This document shows, one piece after another, positions 34,501-46,101 of a stretch of DNA of 64,000 nucleotides. How positions within the stretch are numbered: the first letter of the stretch is position 1; each line of letters opens with the position of its first letter. The stretch is from contig CANTUV010000015.1 in NCBI GenBank assembly GCA_947685225.1, forward strand, positions 7,936,001-8,000,000, in the 5' to 3' direction. Source of the stretch: Garcia nutans. Its lineage: Eukaryota > Streptophyta > Magnoliopsida > Malpighiales > Euphorbiaceae. The translations under genes and the position numbers were made by a program. The notes under the pieces were generated by a model. It saw only the letters and a program-made list of their open reading frames with translations. It ran no database searches and was not told where the DNA came from.

Positions 34501-35524
34501 CATTTGAAAGGAATTCTGGTGGTGAGGGTAAAACAAATAAAAATGGAGTACAAGAGGGCCAAGTGTGAGAAAAAGAATGATAAAAATGGCCCACTAGTGA
34601 GAGAAAAAGAGAAAGGTAGCGAAAATAAAAGAGAGTGTTTCTATGCAAAAGAAAAAGAGTTAAGGAGTGCTTTTTGTGAGAAAAGAAGTCTGATTGTACT
34701 TAGGTACAAAGAGACCTTGATTTCTACATCTGACCTCGATAACCCTTTGCCTAGTTGTGTTAGTTCTCTTTTACAGGAATTTGGAGATGTTTTTCCAAAA
34801 GATGTACCTAAAGGTTTACCACCTTTAAGAGGGATTGAGCATCAAATTGACTTCATTCCGAGCTCAACAATTCCAAATCGACCAGTTTATAGAAGTAATC
34901 CAAAGGAAACCAAGTTCAAAGGCAAGTGGAGGAATTGCTAGCAAAGGGACATGTGCATGAAAGTCTTAGTCCATGTGCTGTTTCGGTGTTATTAGTCCCA
35001 AAGAAAGATGGATCATGGAGAATGTGTGTGGACTACCGAGCAATCAATAAAATCACGGTGAAGTATAGACATCCAATTCCTAGACTTGATGATATGCTTG
35101 ACGAGGTGAGTGGTTCTTACATTTTTACTAAGATTGATTTGAAAAGTGATTACCATCAAATTAGGATGAAAGAAGGAGATGAGTGGAAAACTGCATTCAA
35201 AACAAAATATGGTCTTTATGAGTAGTTAGTTATGCCATTTGGTTTATCTAATGCACCTAGTACATTCATGAGATTAATGAACCATGTTCTGCGTGCATAT
35301 CTTGGTAAATTTGTTGTTGTATATTTTTGATGACATACTCATTTATAGCAAATCAGTAGATGAGCATGTAGAGCATATTAGGGTTGTTCTTGATGTTTTG
35401 AGAAAGGAAGAATTGTATGTCAACTTAAAAAAGTGCATGTTTTGTAATGATAAAATCATATTCTTAGGTTTTATGGTTAGTGCACAAGGAATTGAGGTTA
35501 ATGATGAAAAGGTAAAGGCAATTG
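34501..35524 (+). pseudogene. B2 protease-RT linker and reverse transcriptase, partial
   Basis: Pieces read LLQEFGDVFPKDVPKGLP, VEELLAKGHVHESLSP, LLVPKKDGSWRMCVDYR, FTKIDLKSDYHQI, PFGLSNAPSTF and FDDILIYSKS, with both catalytic Asp residues present. A one-base insertion in the T run just before FDDILIYS, an indel near 34918 and a Trp-to-stop change at 35223 break the frame. The end is VNDEKVKAI at the inverted junction. Confidence 0.85.
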
Positions 35525-36031
35525 ATCCCACCAAGTAGTGATGGTTCTTTCTCCATTTCTCCTCTTAGAAATCATCAATTGATCCCACCAAATTAGTGCA
35601 TAATTTGTGAATTCAGCTGCTGTAATTTTAACTTTCTTCATTTCACTATAATTATGACAATCAAACACCAACTCAACTTTTCTTTCCCATTCAAGGTAAG
35701 CTTCAGCATCATTTCTCCCCTTGAATGATAGTATGATTTTTATGGAAGATATGTTATTGTCCCTTTATTGAGGTCTTCTTTGAGAAATTGATTCCTCACT
35801 TTCTTCATCATCTTCCCTTTCTACATCATCATCATTCATCACGTTTCCTCTCCCTCTATTCTGCCCCCTTCGATTAGTATCATTTCGTTGCCTTTGTATT
35901 ATGTTGTCTACATCACCTCTCATGTTGTTTATGGCCAAATCAAACCTTTCAAATCTCGTTTGCATTGGCTCTAACATAAAGGCTATGTCATTTATGGTCA
36001 TATCACGTTTTTCACTTCCAGAATTTGACAT
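35525..36031 (-). pseudogene. B3 Gag N-terminal part
   Basis: The ATG at 36031 gives MSNSGSEKRD, INDIAFMLEPMQTRFERF and the acidic DDDVEREDDEESEES. A stop at 35765 and a small deletion near 35735 break the frame before the capsid region. Capsid coding continues to the junction. Confidence 0.85.
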
Positions 36032-36045
36032 GTTGTAAGAAGAAC

Positions 36046-36909
36046 CTACAAGAAAATATTAGTAAAGAAAATTTCCTCACCACACTCCCTTACGTGTTTC
36101 ACTCAAGATCAGAATGTCACTTCTCTTGTATTTCACTCAAAACTTGGTCGGTTTTACCTCTAAATTCTTCTTTTATCAAGTTGAATTTCAGAACTGAATC
36201 CACTTAAATCAAGTAAAACAAGTTTTTGTTTTAAAGACTCTATAAGGAACATAATGAATAAAATGAATTCTAGAAGCAATTTAATTTTAAACAACAAGAA
36301 CTGAAAGTTAACAAAGAAGCAAAAAATATTTGTGTTAATCAAACCAAAGTAACTATGATTGAGAATTAGCTACTCAATGCATACGAGAAACAAGAGGTAT
36401 ATTAAAGAATGAAACTAAGAATACAAAGAAAAACAATTATGGATATTGAAAAATAGAATTCAAATCACTCCAATGAATAATCTGAATATGCAACCTAAAT
36501 CTATTCCCAATGCAAGCTATGCTCTAAATATCAGATTTTAAATGCTAAATGGATGCATAATAAGGAGCTGGTGTAATTTGATCAAATATAATAAGGTAGC
36601 AAGCTGTTAATGGTATAAATATGCAAAAAATCTCAAACACTTGTGTAGAAAAATATTGGACAGAAACAGGTACGATTTTTTTTTTCTTTTATGTTGAGGA
36701 AGTTGAATCTGATTCTTTTTTTTTCTTTTGATCTTTTCCTTCTTCTTTTTTTGAACTTTTAGTAAACAAGGATATAAATTGAAAAGTTAAACTAAAGTCC
36801 ACATATTTGAAGAACAAGAACAAGGTGCAACAAGAACAGAAAATGAAGAAACATAGAAACTGAATCTGGTTCTTTTTTTTTCTTTGGATAATTAAAACAT
36901 AAAAGATAC
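36046..36909 (-). other. B3 leader, putative intron
   Basis: The same donor and acceptor arrangement as B2, read on the minus strand. The branch sequence is CTAAT and the acceptor TTGTAG. No gene seen. Confidence 0.5.
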
Positions 36910-36932
36910 CTAGAGATTTATCTTCAAGCCAA

Positions 36933-36945
36933 AGCTCTGATACTA
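36933..36945 (-). promoter_or_regulatory. B3 primer-binding site, mutated
   Basis: Minus strand TAGTATCAGAGCT: one base differs from the initiator tRNA-Met match. Confidence 0.8.
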
Positions 36946-36947
36946 GA

Positions 36948-37726
36948 TGATACGGAACCCATGGATCAAATATTACATCTAGAACCCCACATACACATCT
37001 AGCATAGAATCTTAGAACTCAAAAACAAATCCTCCCTACCAAACCCACAACTAACCTATAATTGAGAACTTGGGTGATTAGGATGAAGAAATGAATTGAT
37101 TTAAACGCCACAAGTCAGACTTGATAAGTTAGAACCAATTCTTCATGCAACAAGAATAAGAAGAAAACCTCTCAAACTTGAAAACACATCAATTACATTC
37201 AACAATCTAAAAATTCGTAGTAACCCTCTTAAGTTCTTTTTCCCATCCCTATACAGTTGGAAAAGAAGAATTAATGGCTTAAAAGTCTAGGTTTACATGT
37301 ATCTAGTCACAATAGCATTAATTGTTCATCCACATCAATAATATACCCTAAATTATTGCCCATAATTTTGACAATATTAATGGGCAGATTCTACATGCAT
37401 TTTGGTATTGGTTCACATGTGTCTAGTAACACTAGCACTAAACCACATCAATATTATATTCCAAATTCGTGCTAATGCCCATCACCATACTTATGGGTAG
37501 ATTCTTCAAGCTTCTTGGTGAGTTTTTGACTTCCTCTTCATGATCCATCATATTCAGTACAAGTTGGTCTCCCTCTTCATTAATCCACCTTTGAATGAAG
37601 TGTTGGAACACATGCTGGAGTTTCTTTGATTGTGATCTTGTGATTGGTCCACTTGGCATAATGATATCATCAACATATTTGCTTCCATGTGTAGATTCAT
37701 TAAGCTTGCTTATAGTTTCCTCATCA
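36948..37726 (-). repeat. B3 5' LTR (779 bp)
   Basis: Minus strand TGATGAGGAAAC...CCGTATCA, exactly as long as the B2 LTR. The coding tail is open from the LTR start to a stop at 37438. Confidence 0.92.
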
Positions 37727-38414
37727 ACAATTTTCAAATTATAAAAACCCTAACTATCCAATACCCTAGCTTCCTAAAACCCTAAACCCTAAATTGCCGT
37801 ATGTGTCGCACCCTATATTTCGTTAAGGGAGTTAGTATTTGCTTATGGATTGTACCTTTTTTGTGATTTCATTATATTTAATTCCTAATTTATTATTGTT
37901 TAATGATAATGTGCATTATTATGATTTATTTGCTTATGGATTGTGATTTCTTATTATTTGGAATTTTGATATTGTAAAAGGCATGTTTCCACTTGTGGGT
38001 GCCTTGTGTGTTTAATTTATTTATTTTCTACATTTTAAATTATTTAAGGGCTTTGGAACAGTTGTAAGGGAATATTTTCACCTTTTGGTGGGTATCCCAT
38101 TTTTATTTATTTATCTTATTTATCCTTTGGACATTGGATATTTGTAAGGGCATGTTTCCATCTTGTATGGATGCCCATCTTTTGATTGATTTGTTTTAAT
38201 TAATAATATAATATTTTATTTTATTGCATGTAGTATGAATGATATTTTTAATAAGTTAAGAATTTAATAATATTTAGACCTAAAAAGGAGGCCGGCTCCA
38301 GTGAACCGGGTATTATGGGGGTGCTGGGCCACTTCTCACCTTATACGTACCCATCTTTCCAAATCCAATTGGGGGTTAGGAATTCCTTAGGAATCTAGTC
38401 TTCCACTCCTTTCT
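37727..38414 (-). other. Tat/Ogre-like LTR fragment, reverse orientation
   Basis: Non-coding. Read on the minus strand it parallels the part of the left Tat/Ogre-like sequence between about 15090 and 15780, with GGGTACGTATAAGG, GGCCCAGCACCCCC and the GGGATACCCACC and TTACAA blocks. B4 leader sequence starts abruptly near 38415. Confidence 0.5.
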
Positions 38415-38782
38415 TTCATATACCTCTTATTTCTTGTATGCATTAAGTAGTTAATTCTCAATCATAGTTACTTTGGTTTGATTAACACAAATACTTTTTT
38501 GCTTCTTGTGGTAACTTTTAGTTCTTGTCGTTTAAATTAAATTGCTTCTAGAATTACTGAATTTATTTTGTTCATTAGGTTCCTTGTAGAGTTTTTAAAA
38601 CAAAACTTATTTTACTTGATTTAAGTGAATTCAGTTCTGAAATTCAACTTGATAAAAGAAGAATTGAGAGGTAAAAAGGACCAAGTTTTGAGTGAAATAC
38701 AAGAGGAGTAACAATCTGATCTTCAGTCAAACATGTAAGGGAGTGTGGTGAGGAAATTTTCTTTACTAACATTTTCTTATAG
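38415..38782 (+). other. B4 leader, 3' part
   Basis: Non-coding leader end with ACTAACATTTTCTTATAG at the putative acceptor. Confidence 0.6.
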
Positions 38783-38796
38783 GTTCTTCTGACACC

Positions 38797-40305
38797 ATGT
38801 CAAATTATGGAAGTGAAAAATGTGATATGACCATAAATGACATAGCCTTCATGTTAGAGGCAAATACAAAGGAGATTTGAAAGGTTTGATTTGGTCATAA
38901 ATAACTTGAGAGGTGATGTAGACAGCATAATGCAAAGGCAACGAAATGATACTAATCGAAGGGGGCAGAATAGAGGGAGAAGAAACATGATGAATGATGA
39001 TGAGGTAGAAAGGGAAGATGATGAAAAAAGTGAGGGATCAGTAGCCCAAAGAAGACCTGAAAGAAGGGACAATAACATATCTTCAATAAAAATGAAGATA
39101 ATACCGTCATTCAAGGGGAGAAATGATGCTGAAGCTTACCTTAAATGGGAAAGAAAAGTTGAGTTGGTGTTTGATTGTCATAATTATAGTGAAATGAAGA
39201 AAGTTAAAATTGCAACAGTTGAATTCACATATTATGCACTAATTTGGTGGGATCAATTGATGATTTCCAAGAGAAGAAATGGAGAAAGAATCATCACTAC
39301 TTGGGCTGAAATGAAAACCTTGATGAGAAAGAGATTTGTACCATCTTACTACTATCGAGAGCTTCACCAAAGATTGCAGCGGTTAACTCAAGGATCCATA
39401 TCAATGGAGGATTACCATAAAGAGATGGAGATGACCATGAGTAGAATTAATATAGATGAGGATCCAGAAATCACTATGGCTCAATTTTTGAGTGGGCTGA
39501 ATAGGGAGATTGCCAACATAATTGAATTACATCATCATGTGGAGCTTGAAGATATGGTACACATGGCCATGAAAGTGGAGAAGCAATTGAAACTCAAGGG
39601 AGCAGTAAAGGGATTTTCTAATTCCAGCCCTAGTTTCACTTCAAAGTGGCTAAAGAAAGATGATAATCCTAAAGGGAAGGAGGCTGCCTGGAAAGGAAAG
39701 GAAAGCAAGTTCCAACCGACCATATAGGTAACTCTAAAATATCTAACTCTAATCAAAAGCATAGTACCATCAAATGCTTTAGGTGTTTAGGAGTAGGACA
39801 TATAGCATCTCAATGTCCAAATAAGAAAATCAAGCTGATAAGAGATAATGGTGAAATTGATAGTGCTAGTAAACATGAAAGTGATGATGATGATAATGAT
39901 AGCATGCCACCATTAGAGGAAATTGAACATATCATTGAATACCCTGCCCATGGTGAATCTTTGGTTATTAGAAGAGCTTTAAACATGCAAATTGTAGATG
40001 AATCAAGTAATCAAAGAGAGAACATTTTCCATACTCGTTGCATTGTGAATGGAAAAGTGTGCAACATGATCATTGATGGGGGTAGTTGTGCAAATGTTAC
40101 TAGTACTGATTTTGTGGATAAATTAGGGTTAGCATACACAAAACATCCTAGTCCCTACAAGCTACAATGGTTGAATGATTGTGGAGAGGTGAACGTAACA
40201 AAACAGGTTATGTTCTCTTTTGCAATTGGGAGATATAAATACGAGGTTTGTTGTGATGTTGTGCCTATGCATGCTAGCCATATCCTTCTTGGTCGCCCAT
40301 GGTAG
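38797..40305 (+). pseudogene. B4 Gag and retropepsin
   Basis: ATG at 38797 (MSNYGSEK). A small insertion near 38870 shifts the frame, and the open part 38891-39727 carries the capsid. After an indel near 39715, knuckle CFRCLGVGHIASQC (intact spacing) and 39904-40305 with IIDGGSCANVTSTDF and HILLGRPW follow. That piece ends where CAG became TAG. Confidence 0.85.
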
Positions 40306-41573
40306 TTTGATAGGAATGCTTTGCATCATAGCTTTAAGAATCATTTTTCTTTCAGCCTAAATGGTTTAAATTTCACTCTTGCTCCATTGTCACCTAAACA
40401 TGTGTATGAAGATCAAGTGAAGATTTTGAGATCATTTGAAAGGAATTCTGGTGGTGAGGGTAAAACAAATAAAAATGGAGTACAAGAGGCCAAGTGTGAG
40501 CAAAAGAATGATAAAAATGACCCATTGGTGAGAGAAAAAGAGAAAGGGAGAGAAAATAAAAGAGAGTGTTTCTATGCAAAAGAAAAGAGTTAAGGAGTGA
40601 TTTTTATGAGAAAAGAAGTCTGATTGTACTTAGGTACAAAGAGACCTTGATTTCTACATCTGACCTTGATACCCCTTTGCCTAGTTGTTTTAGTTCTCTT
40701 TTAGAGAAATTTGGAGATGTTTTTTCAGAAGATGTACCTAAAGGTTTGCCACCTTTTAAGAGGGATTGAGCATCAAAATAACTTCATTCTAGTCTCAACA
40801 ATTCCTAATCGACCAGCTTATAGAAGTAATCTGAAGGAAACCAAGGAATTTCAAAGGCAAGTGGAGGAGTTGCTAGCAAAGGGACATGTGCATGAAAATC
40901 TTAGTCCATGTGCTGTTCCGGTGTTATTAGTGCCAAAGAAGGATGGATCATGGAGAATGTGTGTGGAATGCTGAGAAATCAATAAAATCACGGTGAAGTA
41001 TAGGCATCCAATTCCTAGACTTGATGATATGCTTGATGAGTTGAGTGGTTCTTGAATTTTTGCTAAGATTGATTTGAAAAGTGGTTACCATCAAATTAGG
41101 ATGAAAGAAGGAGATGAGTGAAAAACTGCATTTAAAATAAAATATGGTCTTTATGAGTGGTTAGTTATGCCGTTTGATTTATCTAATGAACCTAGTACAT
41201 TCATGAGATTAATGAACCTTGTTTTGCATGCATATCTTGGTAAATTTATTGTTGTATATTTTGATGACATACTCATTTAATGCAAATCAGTAGATGAGCA
41301 TGTAGAACATATTAGGGCTGTTCTTGATGTTTTGAGAAAGGAAGAATTGTATGCCAACTTGAAAAGGTGCATGTTTTGTAGTGATAAAATCATATTCTTA
41401 GGTTTTCTGGCTAGTGCACAAGGAATTGAGGTTGATGATGAAAAGGTAAAGGCAATAAGAGATTGGCCAGCACCTAAAATCGTGAGTGAGGTAAGAAGTT
41501 TTCATGGTTTGGCTAGTTTCTATAGAAGGTTTGTTAAAGATTTTAGATCCATTGACGCACCATTAAATAAATT
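40306..41573 (+). pseudogene. B4 reverse transcriptase, partial
   Basis: Short open pieces contain VYEDQVKILRSF, VEELLAKGHVHENLSP, LLVPKKDGSWRMCVEC and FDDILI (followed at once by a stop). The piece 41332-41573 reads NLKRCMFCSDKIIFLGF, IRDWPAPK, FHGLASFYRRFVKDF. There are at least five stops or shifts. Confidence 0.85.
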
Positions 41574-42406
41574 TGATACAGAACCTCCAAGAATAAGCCT
41601 GAGAACTCCTTTGATTATTATGGACCCCCCACAACATTAACTTGAAAATCCTAATAACAATTCAGTCTCAACCCCTAAGAAAGGCTAGAATTCATATTGC
41701 TTAGAAAGATGATCAAAGATCTAGAATGAAGGAAACTTGTTTCTAAATTCCAGATTCGAAACACTCCACAAGAAAATGATCAGTCCACTTGAATGTTTCT
41801 TAAATGTATTCTACTCAAGAACACAAAGATATAAGCAAACAGTCTTTTGGTTATAATTCATCAATAATCTGAATTGAAATTCGTTTTAGGCCTTTATATA
41901 GCCTTTACAAGACCTAAAAACTCATAAACTAAAATAAACAAACTCAACTTATGGGCCTTAACATAAACAAGTTTGGACAGCCCATTATCAAAGCAATAAA
42001 ACTAATAGGCTTTTTAAATTAACATGTTTTAAACAGCCCATTAAGACAAAAATACAAACATATTTAATTTTACTCAATTAAAAAGGCTAAGATCTAAAAA
42101 CAACTTAAGTGAACCCATTTTGAAGTTGGACTTGAATTTTAAGTAAGCCCATTTTGAAGTTGGACTTGAATTAAGTTGTAATTAACTTTATTTGATCTTG
42201 TTTTCAAGCCTTGGATCCCTTGTAGCCCATTACAAGCCAAATTCACCAAATCTTGTAGATGACAAATTCAATCTTGCTGAACCTTCTTGGCTCATGATCT
42301 AGTTATAGGTCCTCGAGGCAGAATAATTGGATTGAAAATCTCCTCAATTTGATCCTTGCTTCTTTGGTCATGCTCATCCTCTTGGTGTGTAGGCTGTTCC
42401 ATAACA
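41574..42406 (-). repeat. D 3' LTR (833 bp)
   Basis: On the minus strand it starts TGTTATGGAACAG and ends TTCTGTATCA. TATA box TATATA at 41895-41900. The first ~115 bases encode the end of the pol frame (stop at 42292). Confidence 0.85.
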
Positions 42407-42987
42407 TTTCCCCTCTCCTCAAAAGGATTCGTCCTCAAATCTAAAGCATCACCTGCATCAAAAGGACTCAAATCAGCCACATTAAATGAAGCACTTACAT
42501 TGTACTCACCAGGCAAATCCACTTTATAAGCATTGTCATTAATCCTTTCAAGTATTTGAAAAGTACCATCTCCTCTTGGGTTTAACTTGGACTTCCTTTG
42601 GTGTGGAAACCTTTCTTTGAGAAAATGTACCCAAACCCAATCACCAGGCTAAAAAATTATTGGCTTCCTTCCTTTATTCAATCGTGAAGCTACTTTAGCA
42701 TTTTGCTTTTCAATCCTTTCCTTAACCTGCTTATGTAACTTCTTCACTAAATCTGCCTTTGTATTAGCATCAACACTCACAAATTTGTTAGGTAGCAATG
42801 GAAATAAATCAATAGGAGTAAGTGGATTAAAACCATAAACAATTTCAAATGGAGAACAATTAGTAGTGCTATGAACAGCCCTATTATAAGCAAACTCCAC
42901 AAATGGTAAATAATCCTGCCACATCCTAATATTCTTTTCTATAATTGCCCTAAGCAAAGTAATCGAAGTCCGATTAACTACTTCAGT
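42292..42987 (-). pseudogene. D integrase C-terminal part and LTR-encoded tail
   Basis: 42649-42957 reads the end of the core (FVEFAYNRAVHSTT, PFEIVYGFNPLTPIDLF). A stop near 42646 precedes PGDWVWVHFLKERFP. 42292-42522 then gives DLPGEYNVSASFNV, FEERGN across the polypurine tract and the tail to LPRGPITRS. The frame is broken near 42565-42650. Confidence 0.8.
42407..42420 (-). promoter_or_regulatory. D polypurine tract
   Basis: Minus strand GAGGAGAGGGGAAA, directly before the LTR start and coding for EERGN. Confidence 0.85.
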
Positions 42988-43779
42988 TTAGCCATCATTT
43001 TGAGGATGGCAAGTAGTTGAGAACAACAACTTAGTTCCTAATTTTCCCCACAAAACACGCCAAAAATGACTCAAAAACTTAACATCTATATCACAAACAA
43101 TGCTCTTAGATATGCCATGCAAACGCACAACCTCTGTGAAGAACAAATCAACAATCAATTTAGCATCATCAGTTTTATGACATGGTATAAAATGGGCCAT
43201 TTTACTAAATCTATCAACCACAACAAAAATACTATCATGACCTTTCCTAGTTTTAGGTAATCCAAGCATGAAATCCATAGAAAAATCAGTCCAAGGTTCA
43301 CTAGGAGCAGGTAATGGTGTATATAAACCATGCAGTTTCAACCTAGACTTAGCCTCTCTACATGTTATGTAATGCTCACAAACCTTATGCACATCATGTT
43401 TCATACCAAGCCAAAAGAAATGTTCTATCAGCATATCATAAGTTTTATTTACCCCAAAATGACCCATCAAGCCTCCTCCATGTGCTTCCTTAATCAACAA
43501 TTCTCTCATAGAACACTTAGGAATACACAATCTATTTTTCTTAAACAAGAAACCATCAAACAAGTGAAAATCATTTAAAACAACCACATTACCACAAGAT
43601 ACATATATATCACCAAAATCCTCATCATTAAGATATAACTCCTTAATATGCTCAAAACCCAACAATTTAGCACTAAGAGAATTAAGAAAAGTATACCTTC
43701 GTGACAATGCATCAGCAACCAGATTCTCTTTACCTTGCTTGAATTTAATCACATATGGGAACTTTTCTATGAATATCAC
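42988..43779 (-). pseudogene. D RNase H end and integrase
   Basis: FPYVIKFKQGKENLVADALSR, then the integrase zinc region (GLMGHFGVNKT, CEHYITC, in which the first Cys of the CxxC pair is Tyr), the core SMDFMLGLPKTRKGHDS, CDIDVKFLSHFW and CHPQNDG, ending at a stop. The linker to the upstream piece has a stop near 43808. Confidence 0.85.
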
Positions 43780-43789
43780 CCATTTGGCA

Positions 43790-44375
43790 TGCCTACGATT
43801 CAGCTTATCTTAACCCTTCAAATGTTTTAAACTTTGGTCAGTATCTATCATGAACTCTTTAGGCCACAAATAATATTGCCATGTATGCAAAGCTCGAACC
43901 AAAGCATATAACTCCTTATCATATGTTGGATACTTCAAGACCGCCCCACGTAAATTTTCACTAAAAAACATTAGTGGCCTTTGATCCTGCATCAAAACAG
44001 CTCCAATTCCTATGCCACTAGCATTACATTCAATTTCAAAAGTTTTATCAAAGTTAGGCAAAGCAAGCAAAGGTGCATCACACAATTTATCCTTAAGTTC
44101 ATTAAATGCATGCTCTTGTGCATCACCCCAAACAAATCCAACATTTTTCTTAACTAACTCATTCAAAGGTGCAGCCATAGTGATGAAATCTCTAATAAAT
44201 CTCCTATAGAAACCAGCAAGTCCATGAAAGCTCCTCACCTCACTAGCATTCTTAGGTCTCGGCCAATCTTTAATAGCCCTTACCTTTTCCTCATCAACCT
44301 CTATACCTTGACTAGACACCACAAAACCAAGAAACTTAACCTTATCCATGCAAAAACTACACTGCGTAAGGTTAG
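43790..44375 (-). pseudogene. D reverse transcriptase end and RNase H
   Basis: FLGFVVSSQGIEVDEEKV, FHGLAGFYRRFIRDF, then RNase H as FEIECNASGIGIGAVL. A1 has Asp where this has Asn, so a catalytic acid is lost. IDTDQSLKHLK has also lost residues. The RT palm is missing beyond the B5 LTR. Confidence 0.85.
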
Positions 44376-45155
44376 TGATGAGGAAACTATAAGCAATCTT
44401 GATGAATATACACAAGGTAGCAAATATGTTGATGATATCATTATGCCAAGTGAACCAATCACAAGATCACAATCAAAGAAACTCCAGAATGTGTTTCAAC
44501 ACTTCATTCAAAGGTGGATTAATGAAGAGGGAGACCAACTTGTACTGAAATATGATGGATCATGAAGAGGAAGTCAGAAACTCACCAAGAAGCTTGAAAA
44601 ATCTGCCCATAAGTATAGTGATGGGCATTAGCACGAATTTGGAATATAATATTGATGTGGTTTAGTGCTAGTGTGACTAGACACATGTGAACCAACACCA
44701 AAATGCATGTAGAATATGCCCATCAATGTTGTCAGAATTATGGGCAGTAATTTAGATTATATTATTGTTGTGGATAAATAATTAATGCTATTGTGACTGG
44801 ATACATGTAAACCTAGACTTTTAAGCCATTAGTTCTTCTTTTCCAACTATATAGGGAGGGAAAAAAGAACTCAAGGGGGTGACCACTAATTTCCAGATTG
44901 TTGAATGTAATTGCTGTGTTTTCAAGTTTGAGAGGTTTTCTTCTTATTCTTGTTGCATGAAGAATTGGTTCTAACTTATCAAGTTTGACTTGTGGCTTTT
45001 AAATCAATTCATTTCTTCATCCCAATCACCCAAGTTCTCAATTACAGATTAGTTGTGGGTTTGGAAGGGAGGATTTGTTTTTGAGTTCTAAGATTTTATG
45101 CTAGATGTGTATGTGGGGTTCTAGATGTAATATTTGATCCATTGGTTTTGCATCA
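44376..45155 (+). repeat. B5 5' LTR (780 bp)
   Basis: TGATGAGGAAAC...TGCATCA. The coding tail is shifted near 44550 by one extra base, so it ends early at 44565. It cuts into D on its left side. Confidence 0.92.
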
Positions 45156-45157
45156 TT

Positions 45158-45170
45158 TGGTATCAGAGCT
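45158..45170 (+). promoter_or_regulatory. B5 primer-binding site (initiator tRNA-Met)
   Basis: TGGTATCAGAGCT after the LTR. Confidence 0.9.
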
Positions 45171-45193
45171 TTGGCTTGAAGATAAATCTCTAG

Positions 45194-46087
45194 GTATCTT
45201 TTATGTTTTAATTATCCAAAGGAAAAAAAAAGAAAAAAAAACGAATCAGATTCAGTTTCTGTGTTTCTTCATTTTCTGTTCTTGTTGCACCTTATTCTTA
45301 TTCTTCAAATATGTGGACTTTTGTTTAACTTTTCAATTTCTATCCTTGTTTACTGAAAGTTCAAAAAAAAAAAGAAGGAAAAGATCAAAAGAAAAAAAAA
45401 AGGAGAATCAGATTCAACTTCCTCAACATAAAAGAAAAAAAAAATCATACCTGTTTCTGTCCAATATTTTTCTTCACAAGTGTTTGAGATTTTTTTTTGC
45501 ATATTTATACCATTAAAAGCTTGTTTTCTTATTATATTTGATCAAATTACATCAGCTCCTCATTATGCATCCATTTATCATTTAAAATTCTGATATTTAG
45601 AGCATATCTTGCATTGGGAATAGATTTAGGTTGCATATTCAGATTACTCATTGGAGTGATTTGAATTCTATTTTTTTCAGTATCCAAAATTGTTTTCTTT
45701 GTATTCTTAGTTTCATTCTTTCATATACCTCTTGTTCCTTGTATGCATTAAGTAGCTAATTCTCAATCATAGTTACTTTGGTTTGATTAACACAAATACT
45801 TTTTTCTTCTTGTGTTAACTTTCAGTTCTTGTTGTTTAAAATTAAATTGCTTCTAGAATTGTTGAATTCATTTTGTTCATTAGGTTCCTTGTAGAGTCTT
45901 TAAAACAAAACTTGTTTTACTTGATTTAAATGGATTCAATTCTGAAATTCAACTTGATAAAAAAAGAATTGAGAGGTAAAAAGGACCAAGGTTTGAGTGA
46001 AATACAAGAGGAGTGACTATCTGATCTTGAGTGAAACACTTAAGGGAGTGAGGTGAGGAAATTTTCTTTACTAACATTTTCTTGTAG
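45194..46087 (+). other. B5 leader, putative intron
   Basis: Donor CTCTAG/GTATCTTTT, acceptor ACTAACATTTTCTTGTAG. It contains the uninterrupted TATTCTTAGTTTCATTC site that is occupied by the solo LTR in B6. Confidence 0.55.
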
Positions 46088-46101
46088 GTTCTTCTTATAC
46101 C

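Larger units (their letters stand above)
31183..35524 (+). mobile_element. B2: family B element, 5' two thirds
   Basis: 5' LTR, primer site, leader, gag, protease and RT up to just after the catalytic box. At about 35520 it joins an inverted family B copy (B3). RNase H, integrase and 3' LTR are missing. Confidence 0.9.
35525..37726 (-). mobile_element. B3: inverted 5' end of a family B element
   Basis: Minus-strand LTR (36948-37726), primer site, leader and the first ~170 codons of gag, fused tail to tail to B2. No other part of this copy is present. The flank bases CAAGG (left of B2) and ACAAT (right of B3) are not a target duplication. Confidence 0.88.
38415..41573 (+). mobile_element. B4: family B element lacking its 5' LTR
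   Basis: It begins inside the leader, so LTR, primer site and donor site are missing. Gag, protease and RT to just past the catalytic region follow. It is then interrupted by the minus-strand LTR of D at 41574. Confidence 0.88.
41574..44375 (-). mobile_element. D: truncated pol-bearing relative of element C
   Basis: Minus-strand 3' LTR, polypurine tract, integrase, RNase H and the end of RT. The B5 LTR at 44376 cuts it off. The last ~100 bases of its LTR in element direction closely match the end of the C LTR (TATTCTTGGAGGTTC before TATCA), while the LTR starts differ. It is a candidate source of enzymes for C-like elements. Confidence 0.85.
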
